Part shown: positions 63,674-64,000 of the stretch, piece by piece
Layout of the letters: each line of letters starts with the position of its first letter
How positions within the stretch are numbered: position 1 is the first letter of the stretch
Assembly: GCA_947034885.2 (NCBI GenBank)
Contig: OX344757.2
Coordinates: 3,534,001 to 3,598,000, forward strand
DNA from: Thuidium tamariscinum
Lineage: Eukaryota > Streptophyta > Bryopsida > Hypnales > Thuidiaceae
DNA: 64,000 bases
Reading direction: 5' to 3'
Notes under the pieces: model-generated
What the model saw: the letters and a program-made list of their open reading frames with translations, nothing else
Told to the model about the DNA's origin: nothing
Databases searched by the model: none
Made by a program: the position numbers and the translations under genes

Positions 63674-64000
63674 CTGTTCAGATTATTACATAGTTCTCAA
63701 TACAATGCTCTTCACAAATAGTTCTGAAGACTCAAATTAATACACATGTCCTCAATACTCACTAATCCGGATTCTAGCAAGGAAGAGAATTCTCAAACGC
63801 TTACAGAGCTGACTCCTGCAGCGCATCTCTTCCATTAAACTTGGTTGGCCCTCAACTAACAAGCGGGGTGTAAGAGATCATGAGAAAAAGAGTATATAAC
63901 CACTAATCTTCAAAAGAAAATCAAGTTGTCTAGTCTTGGAATGGATATGGAAGGGAAGTGCACCAAGGCAATCTCTCAACATCTTGGTAGTGACCTCCCC
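63674..64000 (-). other. Intron or upstream part of eIF3g
   Basis: It lies upstream of the first exon seen. No eIF3g N-terminal sequence could be read in any frame, so this is taken as intron running out of the window. Confidence 0.5.

Overview
The window is nuclear DNA of a land plant. It carries three spliced genes with GT-AG introns of about 80-920 bp, and their products match plant families: a VPS13-type lipid-transfer protein, a three-RRM MEI2-like RNA-binding protein and eIF3g. Compact genes with pyrimidine-rich leaders next to an AT-rich, MITE-filled intergenic tract would fit a bryophyte such as a moss or liverwort. That placement is an impression, not a proof. No bacterial, organellar or viral gene was recognised.

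Layout. (1) 1-13707, plus strand: the 3' part of a very large VPS13 gene, 28 exons, 2,417 codons plus stop, open through every junction I placed; its N-terminal chorein part lies left of the window. (2) 13708-16481: AT-rich gap between two convergent genes. (3) 16482-22415, minus strand: a complete MEI2-like gene, 10 coding exons, 985 aa, with a poly-Gln tract and a GC-rich, CT-rich upstream region to about 24180. (4) About 24.2-61.8 kb: a 37-kb gene desert. I found no credible protein gene there, but I found a dense collection of short elements with terminal inverted repeats (MITE-like). I sorted these into families A to L by their ends. Family A has seven copies within 17.5 kb, and family C has seven copies of 0.55-1.2 kb. 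One 214-bp near-perfect hairpin sits inside a family C copy whose relatives preserve the empty site. (5) 61813-63673, minus strand: the 3' three coding exons of eIF3g; the 5' part lies beyond the right edge.

The three genes act in separate processes: membrane-contact lipid transfer, RNA-based developmental control and translation initiation. Nothing suggests an operon-like relationship. The most interesting material is structural: an eIF3g intron whose 3' end repeats the preceding exon end (the footprint expected of intron gain by local duplication), a VPS13 exon fragment copied into a later intron of the same gene, and the nested MITE landscape.
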